Assembly (NCBI GenBank): GCA_965112735.1
Contig: OZ218955.1
Coordinates: 3,038,001 to 3,102,000, forward strand
Origin: Phaeosaccion multiseriatum
Lineage: Eukaryota > Ochrophyta, other classes
Direction of reading: 5' to 3'
DNA: 64,000 nt
Both the position numbers and the translations under genes were made by a program. The notes under the pieces were generated by a model. That model was not told the origin of the DNA. It saw nothing but the letters and a program-made list of their open reading frames with translations, and ran no database searches. Shown piece after piece: positions 43,375 to 57,505 of the stretch (position 1 is the stretch's first letter; every line of letters begins with the position of its first letter).

Positions 43375-44460
43375 GAGACCATCGTCGCAACCGTTGCGAC
43401 ACATCCCGATGTCACGCGCACACACACGCACGCACGCACACACAGAATGCCAAAAACAAGGGTTTCGCTGGTTCGCTGAAGGCTCTGTCTTTGACATGGA
43501 TTCAGCGAGGCATGCAATGCACATGACACACACACCCTCAACTCTACACACGTAGTCTCCTAGAGGACGGAGGCGCATTATTGACTCCGTCCTACATGTA
43601 CTCGTAGTTAGGGAGTGTACTCGATACATTGCGCCACTCCTTCGACTGACGTGAGGGAGGGAGGAGGGCTGAGGCTTCCACCCATAGATTACCACCCATC
43701 CGCCGACGTGGGGAGGTCCTAATCGTGCCAATGGAGTGCCATCCATAGCTCCTTTTCGTCTCGGACACGCTGTTATCCGCCCCCCCCCCCCAAGTAAGAA
43801 GCACGTGTTCTCCACCATCGATTGCCATCCGTCTGGCTCCACGCCCATCGATTGCCATCCTTCGGATCCACACTATAGACTGTCACCCATCTATGTATGT
43901 GTGTGTGCGTGCGTTACGGCACCTGCTGCCTTCTTTACCAATCTTATTTTTGTCCCAAACAGCCTACCAGGTACAGGGTGCTACACTTCCACTTGGACTT
44001 ACACCTTACACGCTCCCCCCTGCCCATGCGACTGCTCCAGCTCTATCCTTTGCGTCACCGCCTTCACCACACTGCCCGCTGCGCACACCTCTTCCCTCCC
44101 CTGTACAACCAACTCCCTTGTCTCAGACAGGATGCGCTGTTCCATCTATGAAGGGAGATGGCAGGGGATGGGGGGGGCGGAGGGGAAGTGGAGGGGAGGG
44201 GACGTCAGCGAGGTACGAAGGCAAGCAAGTAAGCAGGGGATGGGGAGGGGGTGAGGGGACGGGCAATACCACACAATCAAACAATCAAAGCTCCGGTTCG
44301 GTCACCGCATCTGTGAGTGCTGTATGTAGGCTTGACCGTTACACACCGTTACATCGTACACAGACACGCATGTGCAGCGGTTGGGTGTGTTGTGTGCGTG
44401 TTGTCAAGCTCCACTCAAGTCATACCACTTCCAGTCATGAAGTCATCATCATCATCATCA
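40931..44460. other. 3.5-kb gene-poor region
   Basis: No reading frame here has convincing splice structure, composition or family motif. It holds GGA repeats (41620-41660), two dispersed 20-mer copies (41736, 42009), GT/CA microsatellites (43025-43052, 43340-43372), a tandem ATCGATTGCCATCC variant near 43815-43865, and a 40-bp element at 43297-43334 that recurs inverted at 57696-57735. Confidence 0.5.
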
Positions 44461-44761
44461 TCAGCACCTCCTCCTCCCCTCCTTCTGGTACAGACACAGC
44501 ATGGCTGTGATCTTGGCCCTCTCCACCCTCCCTCCCTCCCCTCCCTCCTCACCTCCTTCTGCTCGGTGCAGGCGTTGAGTGCCTCCAAGACTGCCTCATG
44601 CAGGGCGCGCTTCTCCTCCTCGTGCGAGGCTCTGACCCCTTCGAGCTCTGCCCTAAGCCCCTCCGTTTGCTGTGACAGGGACAGCAGACTCCGCTCCAGC
44701 TCAGCAGGGTCCCTAAGAGAGAATAAGAGGGGGGGGTGGGGGGAGGGGGGCGTCGCACACG

Positions 44762-44805
<44 letters not shown>

Positions 44806-47800
44806 ATGGGCAAGAGGAGGGTAGCAGGGGAGGAGGGTGAGGGCAGGAGGGTAGGAGGATGAGGGTAGGAGGGGAGGAGGATGATTTTAGGAGGGTAGGA
44901 GGGCAGGAGGGCAGGAGGGCAGGAGGGCAGGAGGCTACCGTACAGGTACACACCCCTTCCCACTCCCCTGCAGCAGCAGGCAAGACAGAGGTAAGCACGA
45001 ACATGCTCTCTCCTTCACATCCTCTGCTTGACAAAGCTTGACAGAGCTCCTTAAGTACACTGTAAGTATAAGTAAGTCAAGCTTGCCTCCCTCCTCTGAA
45101 ATGATTGAGCCCGCTCCCCCTCCCTTCCCTTCCCCCGCATCCACCATCCACTGCCATCCACTCTGTCTCGCCCTTCCCTACCTCCCCTCCGCCCCCCCTC
45201 CCGCCTCCCTTCTCACCCACCTGAGGTCACTGAGTCTGGTCTCGAGCGCCTCCACCTCTCTTGCTCGTGCCAAGGCCGCTGCCTCCAGCTGCTCCTTCTC
45301 CTTGCGGTACGCTTCCTCAGCCCTGCGCACTTTGTGAGAGAGTACTCCCACCCTGTCGGCGAGCTCCGCCACCGCCTTTGAGGGGGGGGGGGGGTAATGA
45401 TACAGCAGCAGCAGCAGCAGCAGCAGGAGAAGGAACGGCAGTTGGTGATACAGCAGCAACCGTACTGGTCTGTATGTCTGCTCTATCCTCCTCCTCCTCC
45501 TCCTCTCCCCCATCCACTGCCATCCTCACTCGCCTCCTCCATCCACTGCCATCCTCCCTCTCCTCCCTCACCCCCCCCCCTGCCCCATCCACTGCCATTC
45601 TTCCTAACGGACTCACCTCCTCGCTCTCCTCCTCCTCGTCGAGCAGCTCCAGCAGCTCCTGACGGGCGTCGTGCATGCGCTTCACAGCAGCCTCCTTCAG
45701 CACCTGCAGAAGATGGCAGTGGATGGTGGGCAGGACGAGGAGGTGTAGGAGGAGGAGGAGACAGAGGGGTAGGATGGTAGTGGGTGGTGGAGAGGAGGGG
45801 GAGGAGGGATAAGAGGTGCCAAAAAAAAATGTAAGCCCAGGCAGCAGCAGTTGGTGATACAGCAGCAAGAGGGAAACCCTGTGCTGTTTCTCACAATGCC
45901 AAGCCCCTCTCTCTACAGACCCTTCTCTCGTCTCGGTATTTACGCGGTGCACACACGCACGCACGCACCCACAGCACGCACACACCTGCAGGGCTGGGAC
46001 AATGGTTCCCTTGACGTCATTGGTGAGAATGCGGTCCTCATCCGAAACGGCCTCTCTGCACACTGACAGCTCGAAGTCCACTCCTGTGAATCGCACCACA
46101 CCACAGCAGTTGGTGATACAGCACGTCACACCACAGCATAGCAGTTGGTGATACACCCACGCCACATCACAGGATGACAGTCGGCCCATGAGAGAGGAGA
46201 AGGGGGAGAGGGAGAGCAGAGAGGGGGAGGGGAGAGGAGAAGAGGGGCAATAGAAGAGAGAAGGAGCGCAGAGAGTGAGAGAGGAGATGTAGAGAGGGGC
46301 AAGAGGGCAAGAAGCGACAAGTCAGGGAGAGCCCAAAGGAAGGGAGGGTGGGGTGAAGAAGGAAGGAGCCTTGATGAGGGTTGAAGGCCTCTGCACAACT
46401 AAAGCTGTGCAAACTGTAAACTGTAACTGTGGAGTGTAACTGCAACAACTGTAACTGCCCTCACCCGCGGCGTTCCTGGCTCCCAAGGGGATGAGCTGCA
46501 GCACGGCGGCCTTGCTGTTGTACGTGTGTACGGCCGAATCGAGTCCATCGAGGCGCTGAGCAAGCATCATCTCCGCCTCCCACAGACGCTTCAGAGAGAG
46601 AGACTTGTGTTCGGTTGCTGAGGACATGCCGTCCTTGAGCCGCTGCAGGGGTGGGGTGGCAGGGGTTGAATGGGGAGGAGGGGAGGAGAGGGGAGGGGAC
46701 AGGAGAGTAGAGCAAAGACATTTGAGTTTCAGTGTGTGAGGCGGAAGGGGAAGAAGGCTCTTCGCTCTCCCTCCTCCCTCCCTCTCCCCCTCTCACTTAC
46801 TCACTCACTTCCCCCTCCTCCCTCCCTCCCTCCCCCACCTGCTGCTCCCTGGCCATCCGCTGAACATCCTCTGCGCTGAGCTCCTGCCCCTGAATCCTCT
46901 CCCTGAGTGCGCTGATTTGCTCCTTGATAGCCGCCAGCTCCTCCTTCAGGGCGGTCTCCTCTCCCGTGCGGATGCTGACTTTGCTCTCCAGGCCTTGGCG
47001 GTGAGTGGTGAGCTGGGTGGGGGGAAGAGAGGGTGAGGGGGGTGTGAGAGAGGAGGAGAGAAAAGAAGAGGGAGACGGAGAGGGAAAGCCAGAGGATATG
47101 TAGAGAGAAAGGATGGGAGAGAGACACTCACACGGCGAGGGAAGGGGAGAGGAGGAGAGAGAGAGAGGGGACGGGAGAAAGGGCTGTGCTGACACACACG
47201 CACTCTCTCTCTGTGTGTGTGTCCTGACACGATCTCTTTGTGTGGCCTGACACACCTCCTACCTGTTCGATGAGTCTATCAAACTTGCCCACATCCCCCT
47301 CCAGATCCGCCTTCTTCTGCTGCAGCTCCGGCAAGAGGTTGGCCCTCCCTCTACACTCCTCAATGGCTGCCACAAGGCTCCTCTTCTGCTCCTCCAATGC
47401 AGTCACCTCGCCTTCGATCAGCACTGTCTGGGCCTCATAACCACCCTTCAGCTCCTGGAGGAGAGGGGGCGGTCGAAGGCGGGGTTGTGATTGGGGTTAG
47501 GAAGAAGGGGGTGCAGGATGGGGTTGGGTTGGGTGAACGGGAGAATGCAAGGGTAAAGCATCGGGGAGAATGCAAGGGTAAAGCATCGGGGAGAATGCAA
47601 GGGTAAAGCATCGGAACAGATGGATGGACGCGATTGCTCTTCTCTCTAGGGGATACCCACCCAGCCCCGCCCCGCCCCCACACCCACCCACCTACCCACC
47701 TACCCACCCATCCACTCCCCTCTCTCACCTCTTCTAACGCAGCGTATTGCTCGTCCTCCCCATCGAGAAAGGCCTTGTATGCTCTCCCCAGATAGTCGAA

Positions 47801-49152
47801 GAAGGCCTTGTCGTCGAGCCTGCCGTGTGCATTCAGGTCCGCCTCTGCAAGCCCCTCTGCGTCGGTCTCCCCGAGGGCACGTCGTAGCTGCTGGTCCGCC
47901 TCGTATGCTTGCACCTGTGAGACCAGATGGGTGGACGGTGGGTGGATGGTAGTGGATGGCAGTGGGATGGGTGGGTCGGTGGTTGGGTGGATCGGTGGGT
48001 GACACACACACCCACACACACACACCTCTTCATCATAGAGCAGCAGCTCGAGTATCCACGAGATGGCGGCAAGCATTTTGGGCCACGTCTGCGGCGCCCC
48101 CACCGCCGCAAGAGAGGCCTTGGAGAGCGAGAAGGGGTAGCCCATACTCTTGAGCATGGTGATGACCTCCTCCTCGAAGCGGCCGGAGGGGGCCGACGGC
48201 TGCCATGCGGGGTCATACTGAGAGAATAGGAACGTCATGATGTTGTTGAAGTCTCTGTGAGGGGTGGGAGTGGTGAGTCAGTGGGTGTGTGTGTGTGTGG
48301 GGGGGGGGGGGGGAGGGAGGGAGGGAGGAGGGTGTGAGAGGGTTGGTTATCGTTGTTGAGATGGAAGCAAGGAAGGAAGGACAGACACGGGTACAATAAG
48401 GGCTTGAGGAAGGGTACCGGCGATAGACTCTCTCGTTCGTTAAGCAGTCATCGTGGATGTGGGGCAACGCGAGGCCATTTAGCAGGGGGCCGAACACCCG
48501 CATGCACACACGTACACACAAGCCACGAACGCGTAGGACATGATTACCATCCCCCTGCTCCCATACACCACCGGAATCTGTTGCTCTCTTGCTCTGTCAC
48601 CAACTCATTCACTCACCTGCCACTGGGCCGGGTGAGAATCTTGGCGCTGATGGGCTGATCGTAGTTGTGGTCCGCCAGATACTCCACCAGCGCCCGGATG
48701 GAGGCGTTGGTGTACGCCCTGTCTCCAATGGGGCGGGGGTCGTTCCTGCCCGAGCCTGCTCCGTACGCACTGCTCCTCCGGACTCCAGACGACTTCCTGC
48801 CCCCAGTCCCCCCTGCCCCAGAGTGTCTGGGGGCGAGACTACTTCGACTGCTCGCGGTAGCGGCCATACTGCTGCGTCCTCCCCCCCCACCTGCCCCACC
48901 CCCTCCTCCTCCTGCTGCTGCTGCAAAGCTCTGGCGACTCGAAGGTTTGGACATAGAGGACATGACCATGCTCTGCCGCTTTGAAGCTGCCATTGACATG
49001 CGCCCCCCCCCTGCGATTCCCTGGCGAGAAACGCCACCACCTCCTCCTCCACCTGCCGCTGCTGAGCTGCCAAAGCCAGCGCTCATGGAGTTTCGGGAGT
49101 TGAGGGTGGATGCGCTCACCCCACCCAGCGTGGTACGCCGCCGGGCCGCCAT
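44461..49152 (-). CDS. NDC80: Kinetochore protein Ndc80/Hec1
   Basis: Ndc80 is the microtubule-binding subunit of the outer-kinetochore Ndc80 complex. Minus-strand exons: 49152-48617, 48254-48026, 47914-47729, 47454-47263, 47012-46839, 46642-46465, 46083-45986, 45703-45617, 45375-45221, 44712-44553 and a tentative last exon 44484-44461, about 672 residues. The first 135 residues are a basic Ser/Thr/Arg tail, the kind regulated by Aurora kinase. A calponin-homology domain follows: DPRPIGDRAYTNASIRALVE, FLFSQYDP, RFEEEVITMLKSMGYPFSLS, VGAPQTWPKMLAAISWILEL. Next comes AFFDYLGRAYKAFLDGED, typical of Ndc80, then coiled coil with ELSAEDVQRMAREQQ and AVLQLIPLGARNAAG. Phases agree at ten junctions. 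The extreme C-terminus is uncertain. It is head to head with the kinesin-14 gene. Confidence 0.93.
44761..44805. repeat. CA microsatellite in NDC80 intron
   Basis: Pure CA repeat in the intron between exons 45221 and 44712. A GGAGGGTA/GGAGGGCA-type minisatellite follows at 44815-44935. Confidence 0.95.
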
Positions 49153-50226
49153 CCTCTCCCCACGCTTGCTGCCCCTCCTACTGGAGGTGGCTGATCTGTG
49201 TGTATGTATGCACGCCGATCTGGGTCGGGAGATGCAAAGGGCGAGGGGGGAGGAAGAGAGGAGGAGAGGAATTGCTGTCAGTGGAAGACGTGTTGGCAGT
49301 GCTGCGTTGTTGCTGCCGCTGCTGCTGCCGTCCCTTCCCAGTCCACGGTGGAAAGTAATACTGATATAACTGCAGAGCAGAGAGCCTCCTTTCTAAAGGG
49401 ACGCAAGGACGTGTGAGTCTACTGACTGCTGCTGCTGCTGCTGCTGCTGGTGATGCACTTTCTCCTCAGAGGCGATGTTGAGCTGTCCCCTAAAAGCACC
49501 CTTCGCTAAAGCCCCTTGAGGCACCTCCAGTTGCCCCAGCACCAACCCCCGCCACCCTCCTCAAGTAAGAAGATCACCCTCTTCTTGTTACAAAGTCCTG
49601 CTGCTTTCCTTCCAACCACTCCCCAAGCTCTCTCTCTCGATCCCTCAACAAATCGTTTGAAGTGCTTGGGCTCCAACTGACGAATCAAACCTGCCTCCTG
49701 CCAGCTTATAGCCCCTACTCACCCTCTCCTTCCCAACTGACTGTTTCACACGATGGATGCGAGGCACGCACTCTCCAGCAGGACTCCTCCCGCTGTAGTG
49801 AATGAGGGACGGGGGTGAGCTGCCCCCCTGCTCTCGTACTATCGACTTTTTTTCAAATCGAGGTCGTTGGTATTTTTTTTTGAAAAAATAGATATCAAAA
49901 ATATCGATGTCGGCTCAGTGACAGCACTACAACTGTAGAAGAAAAGGAGACTTAGGAGGAGAACAAACAGGACAACGCGTTTAGTCCGCACCCGAGAGTG
50001 TTGTCTGCACTCACTACCAGCGTCCAGCTGCCCCACGACTGGCCGCCATTGTCTGCTCACTGCAGAGGGAGCGATATCGTCAACTGCCAGGAAAGGCCTC
50101 CACGCCATGCATCAACCACGCTGGTAGTGACTGCAGGGAAGGAGAGAGGGTTGCCACATCGGTGAGGCCATTTGCTTGTATCGCAGCAACAAGGGCAAGC
50201 ACATGTGGTGAAGGAAGTCAAGCACA
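49153..50226. promoter_or_regulatory. Divergent region between NDC80 and kinesin-14
   Basis: 1.07 kb between opposite start codons. It contains an AT-rich island at 49845-49910 with an imperfect palindrome (TATTTTTTTTT then GAAAAAATA), ATATCGAT nearby and a GCT repeat at 49425-49450. Shared control of two spindle genes is plausible but inferred from position only. Confidence 0.45.
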
Positions 50227-50835
50227 ATGTCATCCTTTCAAAACAGCTTGAGAGGAGGAGGAGGAGGAGGGCCTTCTTCAGTGCACCCAAGGAAGGCCAG
50301 AGGCTTGAAGGGGGCAGCAGGAGCAGCAGCAGGAGCATCATCGAAACCGGCGTTCACTTCCTCGTCAGTAAAATCCAGTAGTAGTAGCAGCAGCAGCAAC
50401 ATCAAGAAGAAGAAGCTTCCGCCAAGTCTGAAGTCGTCTCTGTTGGCGGCCCCAACATCAGCAGCAGAGGCAGCAGCAGGCGCAGCAGCAGAACCTTCAA
50501 CGAGAACACAAGCAGGGGAAACAGGGGGAGGTCAGCCACCTCTGGTTAAGAAGAAGAGCGTACGATGGGCGGCTGTGGAGAGCGATTGCGATGATGGCAG
50601 CAGTAAGGAGAACAACGGCGCCGTAGCCGTCCGCGGGAGCCGTGTCATGCCTCAGCATCTGCGAGTGGCGGCTGCCAACACGACGGCCACCACCATCACC
50701 ACCACCACCACCAGCAGCAGCAGCGCTAGAGGCGGTGGTAGTGGTGGTGGTGGAGGAGGAGGAGGGGGTGCGCCGATGGACGTCGCAAGAGTCGAGGAAA
50801 ACAACAGCTGCAATGCATCATCCTTCTCCTCCTCT

Positions 50836-50876
<41 letters not shown>

Positions 50877-53800
50877 AGGAAAAGGAGGGGCAACAGGAGG
50901 AGGAGAAGGAGGTAAGAAGCGTCCGGCCCTCCGAGGAGGAGCGCTGCGCGTGGCGACCCCGTCCAAAGCGACCAAGAGATTGCGCCTTGACCACACCCAC
51001 GGCGGCTCCAGTCTGAGGAGTCTCAATCTGGACGCTTTCAGTAGCAGCGGGGGCGGTGGGGGGGGCACGGTGGCGGCCGCGGCGGCTGCGCTAGCGGAGG
51101 CCAAAGCGAAGGCAGCCGTGGCGGAGGTGGAGGCAGCGGCGGAGGCAGCCGGGGATGTAGCAAAGGTGTGTGGTGCTACGGCTGGAAGTAGCTGTTTTCA
51201 GCGCCGGCAGGAGTCCTTCGATACTGCTGCTGCGGCGGCTGATTTCTCGGCTTCGACCTCATCTCTCCTCCTCGCCAGCTTTCGGGAGAGAGGAGTCGCT
51301 CGACAATCACAGCAGGAGCAGTTGGGGATACAGGAGGAGCAGCAGTTGGTGATACAGCAGCAGGAGGGAGGGGGAGGAGGATTCTTTGAGGAGAGTGGTG
51401 GCGACAGCACCGCCGGAGGAGGCAGCAGCAGCAGCAGCAGCAGCAGCCGTATGGGCAGCAGCTTGCGCTTCCAAACCTCCTCCCGTCCACTGCCATCCTC
51501 TTCCTCTTTCCTCTCGTCCACTTTCCCCCCTTCCCCAGCAACAACAGCAAGACCACCAGTTGGTGATGCAACAGTGGCCATCAATGACACGTCGCCATCA
51601 TCCCCGCTGCTGGGATTGGGCCTCGGAGTCGAACTCGGATTACCTCGTCCTCCCCCTCCTCCTCCTCCTCCTCCTCCTCCCCCTTCCTCCTCCTCCTCCT
51701 CCTCCTCCTCCTCCTCTTCACCTCCTCCTCATCCACCACTGTCCATCGACGTCGCCAAAGCTGACGAAGCAGCAGCGAGGGCCGAGGCCAACGCAGCAAT
51801 GCGCATGCCCACTCCGGGCATGGCAGGCCTACCCTACAACCACAGCAACCACCACGGGCCCCGGGGGGGTCCATCCGCTGCCATCCCCGCCCCTCTGATG
51901 ACAGCAGCGACGACGTCTCTCTCTCTGCCGCCTCGGACTCCGATACGGGGTGGTGGTGTGCCACGCACGCCCCGCAGCAGACCTGCGCCTGTCCCTCCTG
52001 GAGGAGGAGGAGAAGGGGATGGCAGCGGATGGGGACCGGTGGTAGCGGCGGCCCTGGCGGACGGAGGAGGAGGAGGAGGAGGAGGAGTGCCCGCAACGCC
52101 CACAACCGCATCCATGAGTATGACGATGAGTAGTCCACTCCGTGTGCCCCTGGGGAGGCCTCCGTTCTCTCCCGCCGGTGCTGCAGCAACAGCAGCAACA
52201 GGAGGAGAAGGAGGAGGTGCTTGTTTTCGAGTGGGAGCATCATCGGCAACAGCACCATCAGGGGGTATCGCTGGGGGTGACAGGATTGACCAGAGCTCCA
52301 CCACCACCACTGGCACCAATCGTGAGGCGGTGAAGGGGGGGGAGAGAGCGATAGGAGAGCGTGGCGGCGGCGGTGAGGAGGCGGACGACAAAGGCACGAG
52401 TACTGTGACCGTGCCTGGCAAGACCAAAGCCAAGCGCAAGTTTCCTAAGAAACTGACGGGTGGCGTTGGGAGAAGGCGAGCAGATTATAAAGAGCAGCTG
52501 GATGCAGAGGGGCTGCTGCTGGCAGAGATGGTGCGTGAGGTGGATAAGCAGGGCGTCGCTCTGGCGGAGCTGGCATGCCAGATGGAGGAAAGCAGGGGGG
52601 GGGGAGGCGACTCAAACACGGGCGGCACTGCTGCCGTACCACCAACTGCTACTGGTGGTGGTGGTGGTGTTGATGGGGGTGATGGGGGGGGAGGCGGGGA
52701 CAGACCTCGGGGTATGCAGGGCGAGGGCAGCAACGCGAAAGCCGATACCAATGATGAGGAAAGCATCAGCTGTAGGTCCTGCTCCAGCTCCGGGTCAAGC
52801 TCCAGCAGCGACGCGAGTGTAAGTGGGAGTGTGAATGCAGCGCTACGTCAGAGGGTGCAGCAGTTGCAAGACAGAGCGGCCAAGCTCGAGCAAGACAAGA
52901 TTACCTTGAGTTTGGAGCTGGCGCCGCTTAAGGGTCGCCTGGTGCAGAGGGAGGAGGCCTTTGAGAAGGAGAGGGGGAGGCTGGAGGAGAGAATAGGGCA
53001 GCAACAGGAGCAGCAGGACGCGAGAGGCAAGCAGGCGGAGGAGCAGGTGAGAGAGAGAGTGGAGGGGGGAGAAGGAGGGCAGGAGAGGGACAAAGCAAAA
53101 CGATCGTATCGCTCAACGCAGAAGGTAGAAGGAAGGAGGACAAAAGGCGAGAATGACGAATTGTTATTGTTGGCCGGTTCCTTGCTGTATTGTATCACTA
53201 ACTGCTGCACCAGGTGGCTCTTTTGCAGAGGGAGCAGGCTCACCTACGCGAGGAGAAGGCCGAGGCTCTTGCCGAGGTGAGGGAGCTGCGGAGAAGGGCC
53301 GAGGAGAAGGAGAGCAAGACCGCCGAGGACTTCTGGCAGAGGAGTATCGCAGCCACAAGGTGAGTGAGTGAGTTAGTCAGTGAGTCAGTGAGTGAGTGAG
53401 TGAGTGAGTGAGTGAGTGAGTGAGTTGGTTTCAGAACTGTCCGCCCTCTCTCGCCCCCTCCCCCTCTCTCTTGTTCCTGTCTCCCGCCCTCATTTCTTCT
53501 CTCGCCCGTCTCTCTCTTCTCTCTCTCTCCCTCGCTCTCTCTGCCTCTCTGTCTGTCCCTCCCTCCCTGTCTCCCGTATTGTGGTGTGGTGGTATATGTG
53601 TGGCTCACAGAGAGAACACTCGACTCGAGTCTGACCTGGCCACCGCACAAGCCTCTCTCCAAGCCGCACAGAACCGAAACGAGGAGGCCCAAGCCACCGC
53701 CGAGAGCGCCCAGATGGCAGCAGATGCCGCCCGGCTCCAGCTGCTTGAGGCCGAGCAGGCGCTGGGTAGAGTTGGGGAGCTGGAAGCCCAACTCGTGGAA

Positions 53801-56800
53801 GCAGAGGCGCGTCTTGAAGTGGTGCAGAGGGAGTTTGTGGCGGTTTCGGCCCAATTGAGTGCGACGCAGACGGAAGCGGCGGAAGCGAGGGGTAGGAATC
53901 GGGCCGAACGGGAGAGAGAGGCGGCGGAGTGGAGGGAGGAGAGGACCGGACTGCAGGGGCAGGTAAGAAAGGGAGAGTGGGAAGGGATGGGAATAGATTA
54001 TATGTATGTATGTGAGGGGGAAGGGAAGATGGTAGGGTGGGAAGGGAGGAGGGGTGACTGGCCTTCCTCGCGTGCATGTCTCGCGCCTACCTACTAGGCT
54101 AACGTGATCTGCCCCCCCCCCCCCGCCCCGCCCATACCCCCTGTCTTTCCCACTCAAGGTACATCGGCTGAGGACGGCGGTGTGCGAGATGGAGCAGCAG
54201 CAGTTGGTGATACGTCAGCAGCAGCAGGACACAGACGGAGGAGGCACAAGTGCAACAAAGTCTCCCTCCTCCGGCGCCAAAACGGCTGCTACTGTATCAC
54301 CAACTGCCGCTGCTGCTGGTGATAGTGGTGGTAAAGGCGGAGGAGGCGATGGCAGTGTGTGGGGAGAGGGTCTCAGCAGGTGAGTTTGGAGTTTGAGTTA
54401 CTGTCCACACAGGGAAGGAAGCGTTCGATCTTGACGCCTTGATGGCCTTGGCCAGGCAATCATTCATCGTTGCATGGGCTGGTACAAGCATGCACTGGAT
54501 GAGGTTGTTATAGTAGTCTAAAGCTGCAACTACCACTAAACCTGTAACGGAAACTGTAACTGTAACTGTAACTGCATATCTACAGGGGCGTGCTGGAGGA
54601 GCTGAGGCTGTCCAAGTGCCGAGTGACCGAGCTTGAGCAGAGACTCGCCGAGGCCGACAGGTGTAGAAGGGTCATGCATGACAAGATACAGGAGCTGCGC
54701 GGTAACGTGCGTGTCTTTGTGCGTACGCGACCCTTCCTCCCGAGCGACGACCAAGGCCAGGGCAAGAGTGACGGCAAGGGCAAGGGCAAAGACGAGGAGG
54801 GGGAGGAGGACGGGAAGGAGGGTGGGCAGAGTCCGCCGAAGGCTGTGGTCCGCTGCGGGGGAGAGGCAGGGACGGTTACGGTTATGCCTCCTCCGGCCAT
54901 GGGGGAGGGAGAGGGAGAGCGGCAGCAGCAGGGACAGGGGGCGGATGGCAGCGGACGGGTGCAGCAATCCTTTGTGTTCGACCATGCCTTTCCGCCGCCC
55001 GCCAGTCAGGAAGACGTGTTTGCTGAGGTCAAGGGCTTTGTACAGTCCGCGCTGGATGGGTACAAGGTGTGTGAGGAGGGGAGGGAGGGAGGGAAGAAGG
55101 GGAGGGTGGGCCGAATCGTCTTCAGCGGTGTGTATCGATTGTTGCTCTTCGCTTTCTTCTCACCCTCCTCTTCTCTCTCTCTCTCGCTCTCTCTCTCTCT
55201 CTCGTCGGTGTCCACCCCTCTCTCTCCCCCTCTCCGCCCTTTCGGTCTGTACATCCACCCCACTCACCCGCCCACATGTCTATCTGTGACCCACCGATGC
55301 ACCAACAGGTATGCCTCTTCTCGTACGGCCAGACCGGGTCCGGCAAGACGCACACGATGCAGGGCTCGGGGTCGGGTACAGGGCCAATGAGAGGAATCAT
55401 TCCGAGGGCCACGGAACAAATCCTGCAGAGGGTCGGGCAGCTGCAGGAGGTACGTAACCGTCATATGCTGATTAGGAAATGTTTACGTTTTGGCGATTGG
55501 CTTCTCCAACCGTTGTACGCGTTACGCCTCAACTCCACTCTGCCTTCTTGTCCCCCCTTCCTTCCTGGCTTGCTGTCCTACGTGCCTGCTTGCCTGCTCT
55601 GCACTGCTTTGCTTTATTTCGGGGTTATGAACACAAACTCAACACAACACAACACATTGTCTCGTCCTTTCTGTTTGTTTCTGTAACCGTAACAGGAGGG
55701 CGAGTGGCAGTACGAGATTAAAGCGTCTTTCCTGGAGATTTACAACGAGAGCTTACGAGATCTGCTCTCCTCAGAGAAGGACAGCAGCAATAGCACCAAC
55801 AGCGCCAAGCAGCAGCAGCAGCCTGGTGCCCTTCGGCCTGCCAGTAATGGCAGCTCCATCAGCAGCGGCAAAGGAAGTGCTGGTGCCGGTGCTGGTGCCG
55901 GTGCTAGGCGCAGCGCTACCAGCAAAGGCAGTGCTGCTGCTGCGAAGGGAGGAGGGGGGAAGCTCGCCATCAAGATGGCAACTGACGGCAGAGGTATGGA
56001 CGTGGCCGGGTTGCGCAAGGTGGCCATTGACACGCACGACCAAAGCAAGGGCCTCGAGCAGGTGAGGAGGGAGCCTCCCGACTGACTCACTCACTGACTT
56101 ACTGAGTCATTCTCTGACTCCCTGACTCAATCATTCACTCACTCACTTGCTTGCTTGCTTGCCTACCGACTGACCGACTGACTGTCTGAATCCCTCTCTC
56201 GGAGTCGCCATCAACGTTTAATAAGTCAAGCCTTGTTGCCGCCCTTTTTGAAAGCTTAACCCTGCCTCTCTCTCCCCTACACCTCCCCCCTCTCCAACCC
56301 CTCATCAATCTTCCTACCCCCCCCCCCCCCCCCCTCTACCTCTCCCTCCCACTGTTCCTACCCCCTCCCTCCCTGTGCACACAAGCTGTCCGCCGTCATG
56401 ACCCAAGCGAGTCGAGCGAGATCAGTGGCCAGAACGAACATGAATGCCCAATCGTCTCGCAGCCACAGCATCTTTAGCCTGTGGCTCACGGGTCGTAACG
56501 ACTCCACCAACACTACTCTGCACGGCGTACTGCACTTGTGTGACCTTGCCGGGAGTGAGCGTCTTGATCGCAGCGGGGCTTTGGGGGATTCGGTGCGGCT
56601 GAAGGAAACGCAAGCCATTAATAAGAGTTTGAGTTCTGTGGCGGATGTGTTTGGGGCGCTGGCCAAGAAGCAAGCCCATATACCCTTCCGAAACAGCAAG
56701 TAAGTCAGGGATGTATTGATGGGCACACTTTGTTTACGCCTCATTTTTTTTTTAGTCGTCTTACTGCTGCTTTACACGAGTATGTTGTGTGTGTGTTGTG

Positions 56801-56925
56801 TATTGCCATTCCGTAGAGAGCGTACATCAGGCGGGGGCGTCTTTGTAACGTACTTGCTTTTTTGCTTTTTGTGGTATGGCATGTGTCGCATCTCTTCGTG
56901 GTGTGGCATGTATCGTGATGGTGTA

Positions 56926-56957
<32 letters not shown>

Positions 56958-57137
56958 TACCTACCCAACCCCCCATTCACCCACCCACCCACCCACCCTC
57001 CCCCTCTTTCAGACTCACTTATCTTCTGCAGGACTGCCTTTCTGGGTCTGGCAAGGCGCTCATGTTGGTGAACGTGTCCCCCACCCTCGCGTCTCTGCCC
57101 GAAACGATTTGCTCCCTGCGCTTCGCCGGACAGGTGC

Positions 57138-57168
<31 letters not shown>

Positions 57169-57458
57169 GGCCATCCCTCCAGTGCCATCCGTGCGCCTTG
57201 TTTGTGGGTTGTCGTTGTTGCCATTGTTGTCGTTTGGTGCCCTGCCCTGCTTCTTCTCGGTTCCTCTCTCTCTATTCATTGACTTAACACACCACCAGGG
57301 CTCGATGGAAGGATGGCACTGTATGGATGGACACATACAGTGTATATCTCCAATCTCTGCTCTCGAACGTTGTCTTGGTTTTCGATCAAATTGAGTCGCT
57401 CCCTTACGCTACACTTCTGCCTCTCCCCCTCCGCCTCCCCTCCTCTCCCTCTGTCCCC

Positions 57459-57505
<47 letters not shown>

